DNA from: JAGQUL01 sp039811765
GTDB lineage: Bacteria > Actinomycetota > Thermoleophilia > Gaiellales > SKUG01
Assembly: GCA_039811765.1 (NCBI GenBank)
Contig: JBDHZF010000007.1
Location: forward strand, 1-44,432
DNA length: 44,432 nucleotides
Direction of reading: 5' to 3'
Of this stretch, positions 17,908-27,138 are shown in pieces (position 1 is the first letter of the stretch; every line of letters begins with the position of its first letter). The position numbers and the translations under genes are program-made. Below the pieces are notes generated by a model. That model had not been told where the DNA came from. It was given only the letters and a program-made list of their open reading frames with translations, and did not search any database.

Positions 17908-18810
17908 ATGCGCTTCGACGTACCACGGTTCGAGAGCGACTCGGATTCGCCACGGCTTCGGGTCGCGTGCATTCAACTCGCGTCCGACGAGCACGTCGAA
18001 CCGAACATGCAACGCGCCGAAATCGCAGTGCGCGAGGCCGCAGCACGCGGCGCGCGCCTGATCGCGCTGCCCGAGAAGTGGAACATCATCGGCGAGCGAG
18101 CCGTGCTCGAAGCCGGCGCCGAAGCGATCGACGGCCCCACCATCACGCGCGTTCGCGCATGGGCGCGCGAGCACGACGCGTGGATCCTCGCGGGCAGCAT
18201 CGTCGTCCGTGACCCGGACGAGACCAAGCTGCGCAACGTGAGCGTGCTCGTGAATCCCGCCGGCGAGATCGCCGCGACGTATGCCAAGGCGCACATGTTC
18301 GACGTCGACGTCGCGGGTGTGGCCTATCGCGAGAGCGACGCCGAACGCCCCGGCAACGAACTCGTGTTCGCGGACGTGGACGGCGTGCAGCTCGGCATGA
18401 CCGTCTGCTACGACTTGCGCTTTCCCGAGCTGTATCGCCTGCTCGCGCTGCGCGGCGCGCGCATCATCGCCGTGCCCGCCGCGTTCACGTTCATGACCGG
18501 GCGCGACCATTGGGAAGTGCTGCTGCGCGCCCGCGCGATCGAAAACCAATGCTTCGTGATCGCGCCCGACATCATCGGTGATCACGGCGCCGGCAAGATC
18601 AGCTACGGCGGATCGATGATCGTCGATCCATGGGGCACGGTCGTCGCGCGAGCGCCCGATGCGGAAGCCGTGATCGTCGCCGATCTCGACCTCGGCGCGG
18701 TCGATCGCGTACGCGCGGCGATTCCGTCGCTCGCCAATCGCCGCGACGACCTCTACGAGCTGGCGATCCGTGGCCCGGAGGGGCAACACCCGCGCCCCGA
18801 CGGCCATTGA
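17908..18810 (+). CDS. Carbon-nitrogen hydrolase (nitrilase superfamily amidase)
   Basis: A 300-residue enzyme with the full Glu-Lys-Cys triad: E56 in LIALPEKW, K127 in YAKAHMFD and C167 in TVCYDLRFPEL. The KAHMFDVDV and CYDLRFPE blocks place it near the Nit1/deaminated-glutathione amidase branch (cleaving an amide such as 2-oxoglutaramate derivatives). The exact substrate cannot be told from sequence. It is cytoplasmic with no signal peptide. Confidence 0.88.
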   Translation: MRFDVPRFESDSDSPRLRVACIQLASDEHVEPNMQRAEIAVREAAARGARLIALPEKWNIIGERAVLEAGAEAIDGPTITRVRAWAREHDAWILAGSIVVRDPDETKLRNVSVLVNPAGEIAATYAKAHMFDVDVAGVAYRESDAERPGNELVFADVDGVQLGMTVCYDLRFPELYRLLALRGARIIAVPAAFTFMTGRDHWEVLLRARAIENQCFVIAPDIIGDHGAGKISYGGSMIVDPWGTVVARAPDAEAVIVADLDLGAVDRVRAAIPSLANRRDDLYELAIRGPEGQHPRPDGH

Positions 18811-18897
18811 CGACGCGACTCGCTGGCATTGCGCCCGCGCCGCCGAGTAGGTTGCGCGCGGAGTGGTTTTTCGGGACCAGGGACGGGTGAGGAATCG

Positions 18898-18996
18898 ATG
18901 ACGGATCAGCGTGGAGTGCGGCGATACGCCGTGATGATGGTGGTGTCGCTGCTGGGGATCGCGCTGTCGCGGTGGCTGGAAGCCGCGTCGCTCTGA
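18898..18996 (+). CDS. Possible 32-residue membrane peptide
   Basis: A short frame starting ATG, with GTGAGGA seven bases upstream. It encodes a basic N-terminus (TDQRGVRRY) and one hydrophobic helix (AVMMVVSLLGIALSRWL). Composition and binding site are good for a single-pass small protein, but there is no homology evidence. It ends 16 bases before the convergent pseudogene. Confidence 0.35.
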   Translation: MTDQRGVRRYAVMMVVSLLGIALSRWLEAASL

Positions 18997-19012
18997 GCGC
19001 GCGCTCGCGCGG

Positions 19013-20675
19013 TCACGGCAACGGTATCGCGGTGACGGAGACCGTTTCGTGATGCGCGGTGGCCGATGTGGTCGTCGCGCTTCGCGCTCGCACCGTCATC
19101 GTCACGTGATTGTTGGTGGCGGCGCCCACATGCGTGTGCAGCACGATCGGCGAGCTGTCGCTCAGACCCGCATACCAGTTGTTGACGATGTCGTTCTCGC
19201 CCAGGCTCGGCGCGGGACCCCACTTCGAGAGTCGACCGTCGTCGGCGTCGCGCACGGTGATGCCGAAGTATCCTGCTTGCGTCGACCACTCCGATGGGCT
19301 CGTGCTGGTTCCGGTCCAGTCGAGCAGCGGGTTTGCGCATCCGCCGCACGTCGCGCCGAGCGTCCCGCTCGCGGTTCCCGTGGCCTCGAGGCGATATCCA
19401 CCGGGATTGGTGGTCGTGGTGTCCGTGGTGAACGACGAGAAGAAATTCTCGTCCGGCAGCATGGCGTTGTCGATCGCGGTGGCGCTGAAGCCCACGGTCA
19501 TCGAGTAGACGCGGGCGATGAACGTGGTCGGCACGCTCCAACTGCTCCATAGGCCTTGCGAGTCCTGGTACCGGACGCGCCACCGATCGTGTACATGCGA
19601 TCGTTCAGCGTCGCTTCCGCCGCGCCGAGCCGTGCTCCCGGCAGCGCGGCTGGGGCCGGACTAGCTTGAGTCAGCGTGAACGGCGAGAACGTTGCGTTGA
19701 GCTTGTTCAGGATCGCCGTCGGATCCATGTCGTCGGACTCCCCGCCTCCACGTACGTGGAGCCGTCGAGCTGCGTGAGGCCCTGCGGAGCAACGCCCGTG
19801 TGCGGATAGCCCGTCATCGTCAGGGCACTCGACAGGGCCCCTGGTGCGTCCGCTGCCGGGTCGTACGGAACCACTTCGGCGAGGGGGTCGCCGGCGTTGC
19901 CTTGCGCTGCTCCGCCGACGAACAGCAGGCGACCGTCGGCGGTGGTCGTCGCGCCGAGTTGGTATCGAGAAGTCGGCAGGGTCGCGCTCATCGCCGTGAA
20001 ACCCGTCGTCGGATCGAAGCGATAGATGCTCGAGTACGCCGTGGCGCCGTTGGTGCCCGAACCTCCGCCGCCCAAGTACAGCTTGCCGTTGACGCGGTCC
20101 GCGCCGCACCAGTACATGGAGCCCATCGGAAGCGTGAAGCTGCTGGTCTGGTTGGTGTTGCTCACCGTGTCGTAGGTGTAGATCCCGCTCGACGAGCCGT
20201 TGATGCCGCCGCCGTATCCCCCGAATAGGTAGATCCGGCCGTTCAGAACCCCGCTGCAATCGTTCCACCACGACTTGTTCGTCGACGGTGAGGCATCCAC
20301 GCCCGTATCCGTCCAGCTCGCCGCCGGATCACCGCTCTCGACGGTGCCGTCCTAGCCGCGAACGGAGTAGTAGTACGACGTGCCGTTCGTGGCCGACGAG
20401 TCGATCCACGACGTGGACGTGGTGGGAACCGTCGCGACCAGCGAGCCGAGCGACCCGGACGTCGTCGAGCGGTAGACGCGGTAGGCGGTGTTGCCGGCCG
20501 CGGCCTCCCAGGTGACGGTGTTCTGCCCGTTTCCAGGGACCACCCAGATGCCGCTCACGGCGGTGGCCGCCACGGCGGCAACCGGAAGCGCTGCGACTCC
20601 AGCGACGCACGTCAGCGCCGCGACGAACATTCGACGCAACCTGCGCTTCCGAAGCTGTCGTCGTTCGCGGTCCAT
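19013..20675 (-). pseudogene. Decayed secreted FnIII/Kelch-repeat surface protein gene
   Basis: The start (ATG at 20675) encodes a basic region and signal peptide (AALTCVAGVAALPVAAVAA), then one fibronectin type III module (VSGIWVVPGNG to YYYSVRG). An in-frame TAG at 20354-20352 ends it. The same frame continues beyond the stop with Kelch-type repeats (RIYLFGGYGGGI, KLYLGGGGSG, RLLFVGGAAQG). Around 19725-19735, in a GGGG run, the frame shifts by one base and continues TAILNKLNATFSP to DRMYTIGG. A second one-base shift near 19560-19580 restores a frame reading DSQGLWSSWSVPTTFIARV to the end at 19013. One stop plus two frameshifts indicate a pseudogene, or errors in the sequence. Confidence 0.75.
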
Positions 20676-20830
20676 CTCGACACCGATTGCATCGGCACGA
20701 TCGCGCGCCCACGTGAGGGCTGTTCGCGCAGTGGTTGACCACCTGCGCCGCCTGATTGCCGAACCGCGTGGAGATCCGCCCACATCCCGACGTGGATCCG
20801 TCGACAACTCGCGCTGATAGCCTGCGCGCA

Positions 20831-21499
20831 GTGAGCAGCGACGACGAAGCAACCGACGCCGAACCGGCTTCCACGCGGGGCCGTCCCGGGCGTCCGCGCG
20901 CCGGCGAGGAGTCAGGGCCGTCGCGGCGTCGTCGCATTCGCGAGGCCGCCGTCACGGTGTTCGCCGCGAAGGGCTATCACGATGCACGCGTGAGCGACAT
21001 CGCCCGAGAGGCCGGCGTGGCGCACGGCCTCGTCTACCATTACTTCGCCGGCAAGGAAGAATTGCTCCAGGACGTGTTTCAGCGCACGTGGAAGCACATC
21101 GAGCAGGGGCTTCGCACGATCGAGCGCGACGAACTCGACGCCACCGATCGGCTCGCCGGGATCGTCCGCCTGCTGCTCGGCTCGTACCGCATGTCGCCCG
21201 ATCTCGTACGCGTCGTCGTGCTCGAAGTGACGCGTTCCGGACACCTGCGCGCGCAAGTTGACGAGATCGCCGAGGCGTTCTCGATCATCGAACGCATCAT
21301 CGAGGCGGGTCAACGAAGCGGCGAGCTTCGCGACGACATCCCGGCGCGGCTCGTATCCTTCGTGTTCTGGGGGGCGATCGACGAGGTGCTCACCGGGTGG
21401 GTGTTCGGCACGCTCGACGGTGGCGATGACGATGTGGCGCTGGCCGAGCGCGCAGTGGTCACGCTCATGGTCGACGGCGTCGCGGCTCGTGAGGCATAG
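20831..21499 (+). CDS. TetR/AcrR-family transcriptional regulator (FadR-like)
   Basis: A 222-residue regulator if started at the GTG at 20831. A disordered charged N-terminus with a GRPGRPR AT-hook-like motif precedes the TetR helix-turn-helix (REAAVTVFAAKGYHDARVSD, then GVAHGLVYHYFAGKEELL). The C-terminal ligand domain resembles FadR/YsiA-type regulators of fatty-acid degradation. It could control the hydrolase that follows or the acyl-CoA dehydrogenase genes at 27-31 kb, where an 18-bp palindrome of the right type lies (29732-29749). The regulatory link is inference. No strong ribosome site is visible before any candidate start. Confidence 0.85.
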   Translation: MSSDDEATDAEPASTRGRPGRPRAGEESGPSRRRRIREAAVTVFAAKGYHDARVSDIAREAGVAHGLVYHYFAGKEELLQDVFQRTWKHIEQGLRTIERDELDATDRLAGIVRLLLGSYRMSPDLVRVVVLEVTRSGHLRAQVDEIAEAFSIIERIIEAGQRSGELRDDIPARLVSFVFWGAIDEVLTGWVFGTLDGGDDDVALAERAVVTLMVDGVAAREA

Positions 21500-21520
21500 A
21501 GCAGCAGCTGGCCGGGTATT

Positions 21521-22915
21521 GTGGCGATTGTGACTCGAATCGCGCGCACCAAGAACGATCCACCCCCGAGGAACCGTCCGCGTCTGCGCGTGGTGTCCGA
21601 CAACGCCACGCAAACGCCCGTCGCCGGTCCCGTCGCCGCGCGTCGTCGCCGACGAGTTGGCCCGCATGCGCTTCGCACCGCGGCTCGCGCGCGCCGCACA
21701 TGGTTCTCCGTGCTGTTCTTCCCCGTGTTCAGCGTGTATGTGATCGTCGACGCGATTCGCGAACTGCGCGACAGCATCGCTCGATTGCGCGACGTGCAGA
21801 TCCAAGCTCGACCCCCGTTCGCTCGCCCGGACGGCATGCCGAGCGGCGCCGATCGATCGGTTGCCGACATCGCCGCGGTCATCGAACGGTTTCCGTACCG
21901 GCCGCGACCGATGTCCACGAGCATGGCGTTCCAGCGCGACCACGGCCCGGACGCGCTCGGAGCGCTGCTCAGCCCGAACCCCCAAGTGACGACGATTCCC
22001 CACCTGTACCCCGTGCAGTTCGAGCAGCGACTGTTCACCGGGCATGGAGGCGTGCAGCTGGCGGGCATGCAAGCGATGCACGAACATCGCGGTCCGGCGA
22101 TCGTGATCGCACACGGACTGCTGATGAACAAGAACTTCGACGTGATCATCCAAGTGGCGCGCCGAGCGTTCGAACAGTGGGGCTTCCACGTCGTGACGCT
22201 CGACCTGCGCGGCTGGGGGCAGAGCGTGTGGACCACCGACGCCCCCGCCAGCGGCGGCTACTTCGAAGGCCGCGACATCCTCGAAGTCGCGCGCGAGCTG
22301 CATCATGATCCGCGAGTCACGAGCGTCGCGGGGCTGGGATACTCGCTCGGCGGGTCGAGCATGTTGAACGCCGCGGCCGCGCAAGCCGATGCGAGCGACA
22401 CGCCGCTCGACGGCGGCCTGATGTCGGTGAGCCCGCCGTCGATGATCGACGAAGCGCTGCGTCACATCTCCACGCGGCCGCACTGGCGAGATCCGTTCTT
22501 CGGGATGTACCACCTGTTCGAGGCCACGATTCGGGCAACCGTCAGGCGCAAGGGCCTGTCGAAGGACGTGCGCACGTGGCTGGACCTGGTGCACGCCACC
22601 GGCGCGCCCTACTACGACGTGACGGTGGAGCAATTCGCCGAACGCGCAAGCGCCGTGAACTTCGCCGAGCGAATCGTCGATCCGATGCTCGTGCTGCATG
22701 CCGCCGACGATTTCCTCGTTCCGGTGAAGCACGCATGGGCCCTGCAGGACGCGGCGGCGAGCAACCCGAACGTGCGCGTGATCGTTCGCGACGAAGGCGC
22801 GCACATCTCCTTCAACGCGGTCGAGCCGTCGTGGTACTGGTCGACCATGCGGCGTTGGTTCGAGTACTGGGCGGAACCTGCAGGGTCGGCCCCGCAGGAC
22901 GCGCCGATCGACTGA
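21521..22915 (+). CDS. Alpha/beta hydrolase with N-terminal membrane-proximal region
   Basis: A 464-residue protein. A basic N-terminus and one hydrophobic segment (WFSVLFFPVFSVYVIVDAI, residues 61-79) precede a hydrolase domain. HGLLMNKNFDV gives the oxyanion region, GYSLGG holds the nucleophile S275, HAADDFLVP holds the acid (D396 or D397), and GAHISF holds H428. The triad is complete, so esterase, lipase or thioesterase activity is plausible; the fold is nearest YheT-type hydrolases. GTG at 21521 or 21530 is the start. Its TGA shares TGATCA with the stop of the opposite HD-GYP gene. It probably forms one unit with the TetR gene 21 bases upstream. Confidence 0.8.
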   Translation: MAIVTRIARTKNDPPPRNRPRLRVVSDNATQTPVAGPVAARRRRRVGPHALRTAARARRTWFSVLFFPVFSVYVIVDAIRELRDSIARLRDVQIQARPPFARPDGMPSGADRSVADIAAVIERFPYRPRPMSTSMAFQRDHGPDALGALLSPNPQVTTIPHLYPVQFEQRLFTGHGGVQLAGMQAMHEHRGPAIVIAHGLLMNKNFDVIIQVARRAFEQWGFHVVTLDLRGWGQSVWTTDAPASGGYFEGRDILEVARELHHDPRVTSVAGLGYSLGGSSMLNAAAAQADASDTPLDGGLMSVSPPSMIDEALRHISTRPHWRDPFFGMYHLFEATIRATVRRKGLSKDVRTWLDLVHATGAPYYDVTVEQFAERASAVNFAERIVDPMLVLHAADDFLVPVKHAWALQDAAASNPNVRVIVRDEGAHISFNAVEPSWYWSTMRRWFEYWAEPAGSAPQDAPID

Positions 22916-24460
22916 TCAGGCAGCTTCGCGCTCGAGATCCACTTCGACGAGTTCGCCATCCACCGCAGCCGGGAGCGTTGGCACGACGGTGGCCGCCGGA
23001 GCCTGCGGCGATGCCGGCGTCGGCGCGTTGACGCGCACGGCCTCCGCCTCGACCTCGCTGAGCGCCTGGTGCTTGGCGACCTCCACCTCGAAGTCGGTCT
23101 GCTTGCCGCGCTGGTATGCCTCGTCGGCCACGATCAGGATGCGCAGGAACGCGTCGGTGAAGTCGGAGTCGAGCTGCGTGCCGCGGCACTCGCGCAGGAT
23201 GCCCATCGCCTTCTCCGTGGGCATGCCGTCGCGGTACGGTCGATCGGTGGTCATCGCCGAGTAGGTGTCGGCCACGGAGATCATGCGGCTGATCGCCGGG
23301 ATCGCGTCGCCGGCGATCCGGTCCGGATAGCCCTTTCCGTCGATGCGCTCGTGGTGGTAGCGCACGAGGATCGCGATGTCGGCGTACAGGTCGACCTCGC
23401 TGAGGATCTCCGCGCCCATCGCTGCGTGCGACTTCATCAACTCGTATTCGTCGTCGTCGAGCGGCGCGGTCTTGTTGAGCACGCGGCCAGGCACGCCGAT
23501 CTTGCCGATGTCGTGCAGCAGCCCCGCCAGGTGGGCGAGGCGCACGGTCTCGTCGTCGAAGCCCATCTCGCGCGCGATGTCGCGCGTGTAGACCGCCACC
23601 GCCGCGCTGTGGCCTGCCGTGTACGCATCACGCGCGTCGAGCGCCTTCACCATCGCCGCCGCGAACTGCAGGTTCGTGCGCGCGAGGATCTGCGCCTTCT
23701 CCGCCAGCTCGTCGGTGAGCTGCACCTTGCGGTGGTAGAGGCCGTGGAAGTACTGCACAAGCGCGAGGGGGAGGAGCACGAGCGGAATGGTCATGGCCCC
23801 TTCATGGGTGCCAAGCCATGCCACAGCGCCAATGATCGGAATCGACACGATCGATGTCGCGACGACCGATGCCGTGGCGGTACTCATCATTTCACGCAAC
23901 GTGACCGTTCGTGAGACCACGAAGAAAGAGCCGATCAGAACGATGTTGGTCGCGAGGTAAGCGATGGCTGCCAGCGCCGAGGAAGCCCAAGGGCTGTGCA
24001 CCGTCGGTGCGGCAAGCGCTGCGCTGGCTGCGGCAAGGACCGTGCTCGAGATGTTGAACGCTTTGAACTGAGGCCTCCAGTCGGTGTCCGCGAACGTCGC
24101 CAGAGCGACGAAGGGAGCGCTCCACGGCTCGATGGTCGCAGCCACGACGATGGGCACGAACTCGGTCGAGAATCCGATGTTTCCCAACCGGATCTCACCT
24201 CGCACTCCAAGCATTGCTGCAACCGCCAGCAGGAACGTCGCGACAGGTTGCGACCAAGCGTCGTGCAGCGCTGCCCAAACGAGCACCGCGAGCGCGACGG
24301 GAACGAGCACGGCAGCAAAACGCACGGCGATGCGATCCCGCGCGTTCAATCTCGAGGGGATCAGGGAAGAAGAAACAGCAGTCGTGGACTCCGACACGAA
24401 GCGCGCATCGGCAATCCTCGACTGCTGCTTGAGCCGCCGTGGCGAGCCGGAGCCCGTCAC
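22916..24460 (-). CDS. Membrane HD-GYP domain phosphodiesterase
   Basis: A 514-residue protein. Residues 45-240 form about seven membrane helices, probably a sensor. A short helix leads into an HD-GYP domain (about 265-435). Metal-binding residues are intact: H284, H316-D317 (LLHDIGKIG), H345, H369-H370-E371 and the GYP element at 377-379 (DGKGYPD). Such domains hydrolyse cyclic di-GMP, which commonly controls motility. The tail is Ala/Pro/Glu-rich. The GTG at 24460 lacks a good binding site and lies 11 bases after the stop of the small peptide gene, so reinitiation is likely. The stop shares TGATCA with the opposite gene. Confidence 0.88.
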   Translation of the reverse strand: MTGSGSPRRLKQQSRIADARFVSESTTAVSSSLIPSRLNARDRIAVRFAAVLVPVALAVLVWAALHDAWSQPVATFLLAVAAMLGVRGEIRLGNIGFSTEFVPIVVAATIEPWSAPFVALATFADTDWRPQFKAFNISSTVLAAASAALAAPTVHSPWASSALAAIAYLATNIVLIGSFFVVSRTVTLREMMSTATASVVATSIVSIPIIGAVAWLGTHEGAMTIPLVLLPLALVQYFHGLYHRKVQLTDELAEKAQILARTNLQFAAAMVKALDARDAYTAGHSAAVAVYTRDIAREMGFDDETVRLAHLAGLLHDIGKIGVPGRVLNKTAPLDDDEYELMKSHAAMGAEILSEVDLYADIAILVRYHHERIDGKGYPDRIAGDAIPAISRMISVADTYSAMTTDRPYRDGMPTEKAMGILRECRGTQLDSDFTDAFLRILIVADEAYQRGKQTDFEVEVAKHQALSEVEAEAVRVNAPTPASPQAPAATVVPTLPAAVDGELVEVDLEREAA

Positions 24461-24471
24461 GACACGAATGC

Positions 24472-24549
24472 TCAGTGCGCGCGCAAACCGCCGATGATGG
24501 CTGCGAGCGGAGCGGCGACGGCGAGCAGTGCGAAGAGTCGTGCCTTCAT
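24472..24549 (-). CDS. 25-residue hydrophobic leader or secreted peptide
   Basis: ATG at 24549 with AAGGAG seven bases upstream, the best ribosome site in this area. It encodes MKARLFALLAVAAPLAAIIG followed by GLRAH: a basic start, a hydrophobic core and a short polar end. It stops 11 bases before the HD-GYP start, which has no binding site of its own. It may couple translation, or be exported as a signal peptide sensed by the HD-GYP membrane domain. No homology evidence is available to me. Confidence 0.6.
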   Translation of the reverse strand: MKARLFALLAVAAPLAAIIGGLRAH

Positions 24550-24830
24550 GGTGTATCTCCTTAGTGCCTTCCCGGGTGCTTGGTGCGGCCCGGCGTTAGA
24601 TCCGTGATACGACGAGGTCGAACCTGCTGCAAGGCCCGTGGGACCATCGCGAAGATGGGCCGCGGGACCCTTGACGGATCGCTCGACCTGCCGTATTCGG
24701 CCAGTGCCAAGGTGTCGAGATTCCGACCCGATTCGTTCCGAACCGACGCCATTGCGTCGCGAACGCGTGTTCGATCACGCGATGGCCGCATGCCGCGGAT
24801 CCACGGCTGCATGCGGGTTCGACCTGATTT
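24550..24830. other. Intergenic spacer with an imperfect hairpin
   Basis: No gene seen. An imperfect inverted repeat around 24632-24669 (GGCCCGTGGGACCATC against GATGGGCCGCGGGACC, 12 of 16 positions pairing) lies about 85 bases upstream of the small peptide gene. I looked for a cyclic di-GMP riboswitch core and did not find one. Confidence 0.35.
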
Positions 24831-25448
24831 CTATTGCGGCGTGTGCGTGAATTTGTCCCACCACGACCCGGTGGAGACGCTCGGAGCGGTCGGAAACGGC
24901 GGCTGCGGGTACGACGGCGGCGGTCCGGGGACGTACGGCCCCGCCCCGCCGGGAGGAAGTGGTTGCGGCTGGTCCGCGCGCAAGTCGACCATCACGCGGC
25001 TGCCGACGATCGCCTGCAGGGCCGGGTGCAGCTTCGCCACGTTGACCGAACTCACCAGCACGTTGCCGAGCACGCCGGCTTCGCCTTCGAGCGAGATCGG
25101 CATGCCGCTCTCCGTGGCCAGCGTGGTGAGGTACAGCTGTCCGTCGAACGCCTGCAGGATCCCTTGCGCCGATGCGCCGCCGAACAATCCTCCTGCGCGC
25201 GCGGCGCGGTCTGCGGCGCGTTGGATCGCCTGCGAGAAGTCCGTGCCAACGGCCTCGAACACGGGGCGGCGGAAGAAACCATTGTCGCCCTTGGCCATGA
25301 GCGTCGTCGCGTGTCCGACGCGATCGCCGGTCATCGTCGTGGCCTGCGCGAGCGGTCGTCGCTCCCACGTGGCGGGAGATCCGAGGTCGCCGGGGCCTCC
25401 ACGGCCGGGGATGGGCTGCTGACGGCTGTATGGGTCGGACGCGATCAT
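24831..25448 (-). CDS. Protein of unknown function
   Basis: A 205-residue protein starting at the ATG at 25448. The central domain (about 50-150) has mixed helix and strand, including GGLFGGASAQGILQAFDGQLYL and a block VLVSSVNVAKLHPALQAIVGSR split by a short loop. The C-terminus is Pro/Gly/Tyr-rich and disordered. There is no signal peptide or membrane span. Roadblock-like or chaperone-like folds are possible but I cannot assign one. The binding site (AGGCTC) is weak. It lies downstream of hipA on the same strand but 102 bases away. Confidence 0.5.
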   Translation of the reverse strand: MIASDPYSRQQPIPGRGGPGDLGSPATWERRPLAQATTMTGDRVGHATTLMAKGDNGFFRRPVFEAVGTDFSQAIQRAADRAARAGGLFGGASAQGILQAFDGQLYLTTLATESGMPISLEGEAGVLGNVLVSSVNVAKLHPALQAIVGSRVMVDLRADQPQPLPPGGAGPYVPGPPPSYPQPPFPTAPSVSTGSWWDKFTHTPQ

Positions 25449-25550
25449 GTGCTCGAGCCTATGGGTCGCGCGAAAGAACCAAACCGTTCGATTCGATTCT
25501 CTGGCCATGTGCGACCCGCGCGCTGGCCGGTACGGGTCGATCCGCGCCGA

Positions 25551-26843
25551 TCACCGCAGGATCGCCGCGCATCGCTCGCATTGCGCCGCTACTTCGTCGA
25601 GCAGCGTCGTCACCGTCGGTAGTTCACGCATATGCGATTCGAGGCTCGCGATCGTCTGCTCGAACGCCGCGGGCGTGCGCTCGGCGAGGTCGAGCACGCG
25701 CTGCTGCACCGCGTCGGCGTCCAGCTTCACCCGCTTCGCCACGCCCGGCCAGTTGTTCGACCACGGCCACACGCGGTTGTCGCCGTCGAGCTTCATCGCC
25801 CATCGCAATCGCTTGGCGTTCCAATACGGCAAGCTCGACGCGACGTCGTAGAGCGGCGCGAGGCGCACTTGGCGTCCCGACATCAGCAGCGAGTAGTTCT
25901 TCGCGTGCGCGTCCGTGCCGCCGATCAACCAGTTGAACGCGAGCGCGTCGACGAAGCGCATCGTTGCTTCACGAGCCTCGGTCCGAGGAACGATCGTCTC
26001 GTGCAGCAGTTCGGCGATGCGTTGGATGCCGGGGCCGCCATCGCTTTCGTACTTGTTCGCGGGTCGTACGCTCAGGGCTTGGCACACGTCCTCTTGATGG
26101 ACGCGAACCACGATGCCGTCGATGGTCGCTCGGTCGTAGCGTTCGACGACGATCGCGTTGCCTGAGCCGACGGGCATGATCCGTGAGCGGGCGGCGCGAA
26201 TGCCGACGAGTCGCAACGCATGCATGCACAGGTGCTCGTTGAGCGCCTGATCGTGCAATCGTTTGCCGCCGCCGACATCTTCGACTCCCGGTTTCAGGAT
26301 GTGGGTCGTTGGCTGTGTGCCGCTCGGAAGCCCCCAGCGCTCGCCGTCGGACCGAAGCCCGATCTTCGGCTGGGCGCCGGCGATGCTGAACTGTCCGTGA
26401 TGAGCGCTCGTGCCAAGCCATGCCGTTTCGTCGCGTCGCAGCTCGTCCACGATCGAGGCGAGGTCGGCGTCGCACAACCATTGCACATCGCCGCCGCGCG
26501 TCAGCACATCCTCGAGTTCGTCGTATGGAACGAATTGCACGGCGCCGGCGCAGTCTCGTCCGACGGGAGTCGAGAGCAACGACATCGGATCGCTCGCGGA
26601 CGCATGGAACTCGCGTGCCCATCGATCGAGCACGACCGCGTTCTCCGGCAGCAAGCCCCACAGCCATGCCGTCACTCCTTCGCCGCGATGGTGACGAAGC
26701 GCGAGCGGCATCGACACGGAGATGGGGGTGGCATTGTCGGCGGTGCGGTAGTCGTCGTCGTAGTGAAAGGCATGTCCGTCGTCGGTGCGGTCGATCGCGC
26801 CGGCGAGTTCGCCGTTCATCAGCACGGTGAGGCGATCAGTCAT
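25551..26843 (-). CDS. hipA: HipA-type serine/threonine kinase toxin
   Basis: A 430-residue HipA-fold kinase. The N-terminal HipA_N region (LTVLMNGELAGAIDR) is followed by the kinase core: GAQPKIGL and HILKPG (K184, ATP phosphate contact), catalytic loop GGTDAHAKNYSLL (D311, N316) and metal-binding D333 in LYDVASS. All catalytic residues are intact. In E. coli, HipA phosphorylates glutamyl-tRNA synthetase and induces dormancy; the target here is unknown. The start at 26843 overlaps the end of hipB by 8 bases. The order antitoxin then toxin is canonical. Confidence 0.93.
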   Translation of the reverse strand: MTDRLTVLMNGELAGAIDRTDDGHAFHYDDDYRTADNATPISVSMPLALRHHRGEGVTAWLWGLLPENAVVLDRWAREFHASASDPMSLLSTPVGRDCAGAVQFVPYDELEDVLTRGGDVQWLCDADLASIVDELRRDETAWLGTSAHHGQFSIAGAQPKIGLRSDGERWGLPSGTQPTTHILKPGVEDVGGGKRLHDQALNEHLCMHALRLVGIRAARSRIMPVGSGNAIVVERYDRATIDGIVVRVHQEDVCQALSVRPANKYESDGGPGIQRIAELLHETIVPRTEAREATMRFVDALAFNWLIGGTDAHAKNYSLLMSGRQVRLAPLYDVASSLPYWNAKRLRWAMKLDGDNRVWPWSNNWPGVAKRVKLDADAVQQRVLDLAERTPAAFEQTIASLESHMRELPTVTTLLDEVAAQCERCAAILR

Positions 26844-27123
26844 CGTCGAACGCTCCGAGATGCTGGTCCAGGTCGACCGGAGCGGGCGCGTGCGCCGATC
26901 CGGAACCAGCGGTTCCTGCGGGACGGACGATGATGGCTGTGTCCAACGCTCCGAGGATCGCGAGCACGTTCGACAGTCGAGGGTCCGATGCGCCACGCTC
27001 GATCTCGTTGATCGTCTTTCGAGCGATGCCTGCGCGCCGGGCTAGTTCATCTTGGCTCAAGCCAAGATCGATGCGTGCGCCACGAATGATCGCCTTCAGG
27101 TCGCTGGGTACGCGCAACTCCAT
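26836..27123 (-). CDS. hipB: HipB-type antitoxin, Xre/Cro DNA-binding protein
   Basis: A 95-residue protein with an Xre helix-turn-helix (LGLSQDELARRAGIARKTIN, then EIERGASDPRLSNVLAIL) at residues 19-60. The C-terminal tail is disordered and acidic (DLDQHLGAFDDD), the type that can be degraded or inserted into HipA. It should neutralise HipA and repress its own operon through the three repeats at 27139-27213. There is no Shine-Dalgarno sequence before the ATG, so translation may be leaderless or weak. Confidence 0.9.
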   Translation of the reverse strand: MELRVPSDLKAIIRGARIDLGLSQDELARRAGIARKTINEIERGASDPRLSNVLAILGALDTAIIVRPAGTAGSGSAHAPAPVDLDQHLGAFDDD

Positions 27124-27138
27124 GAGGAGGCAGTACCC

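Noticed and set aside
24550..24720. Cyclic di-GMP riboswitch ahead of the HD-GYP unit
   Set aside because: I looked for the GEMM core elements (GCAAACC and GACGCAAAGC types) and found neither here nor elsewhere in the window.
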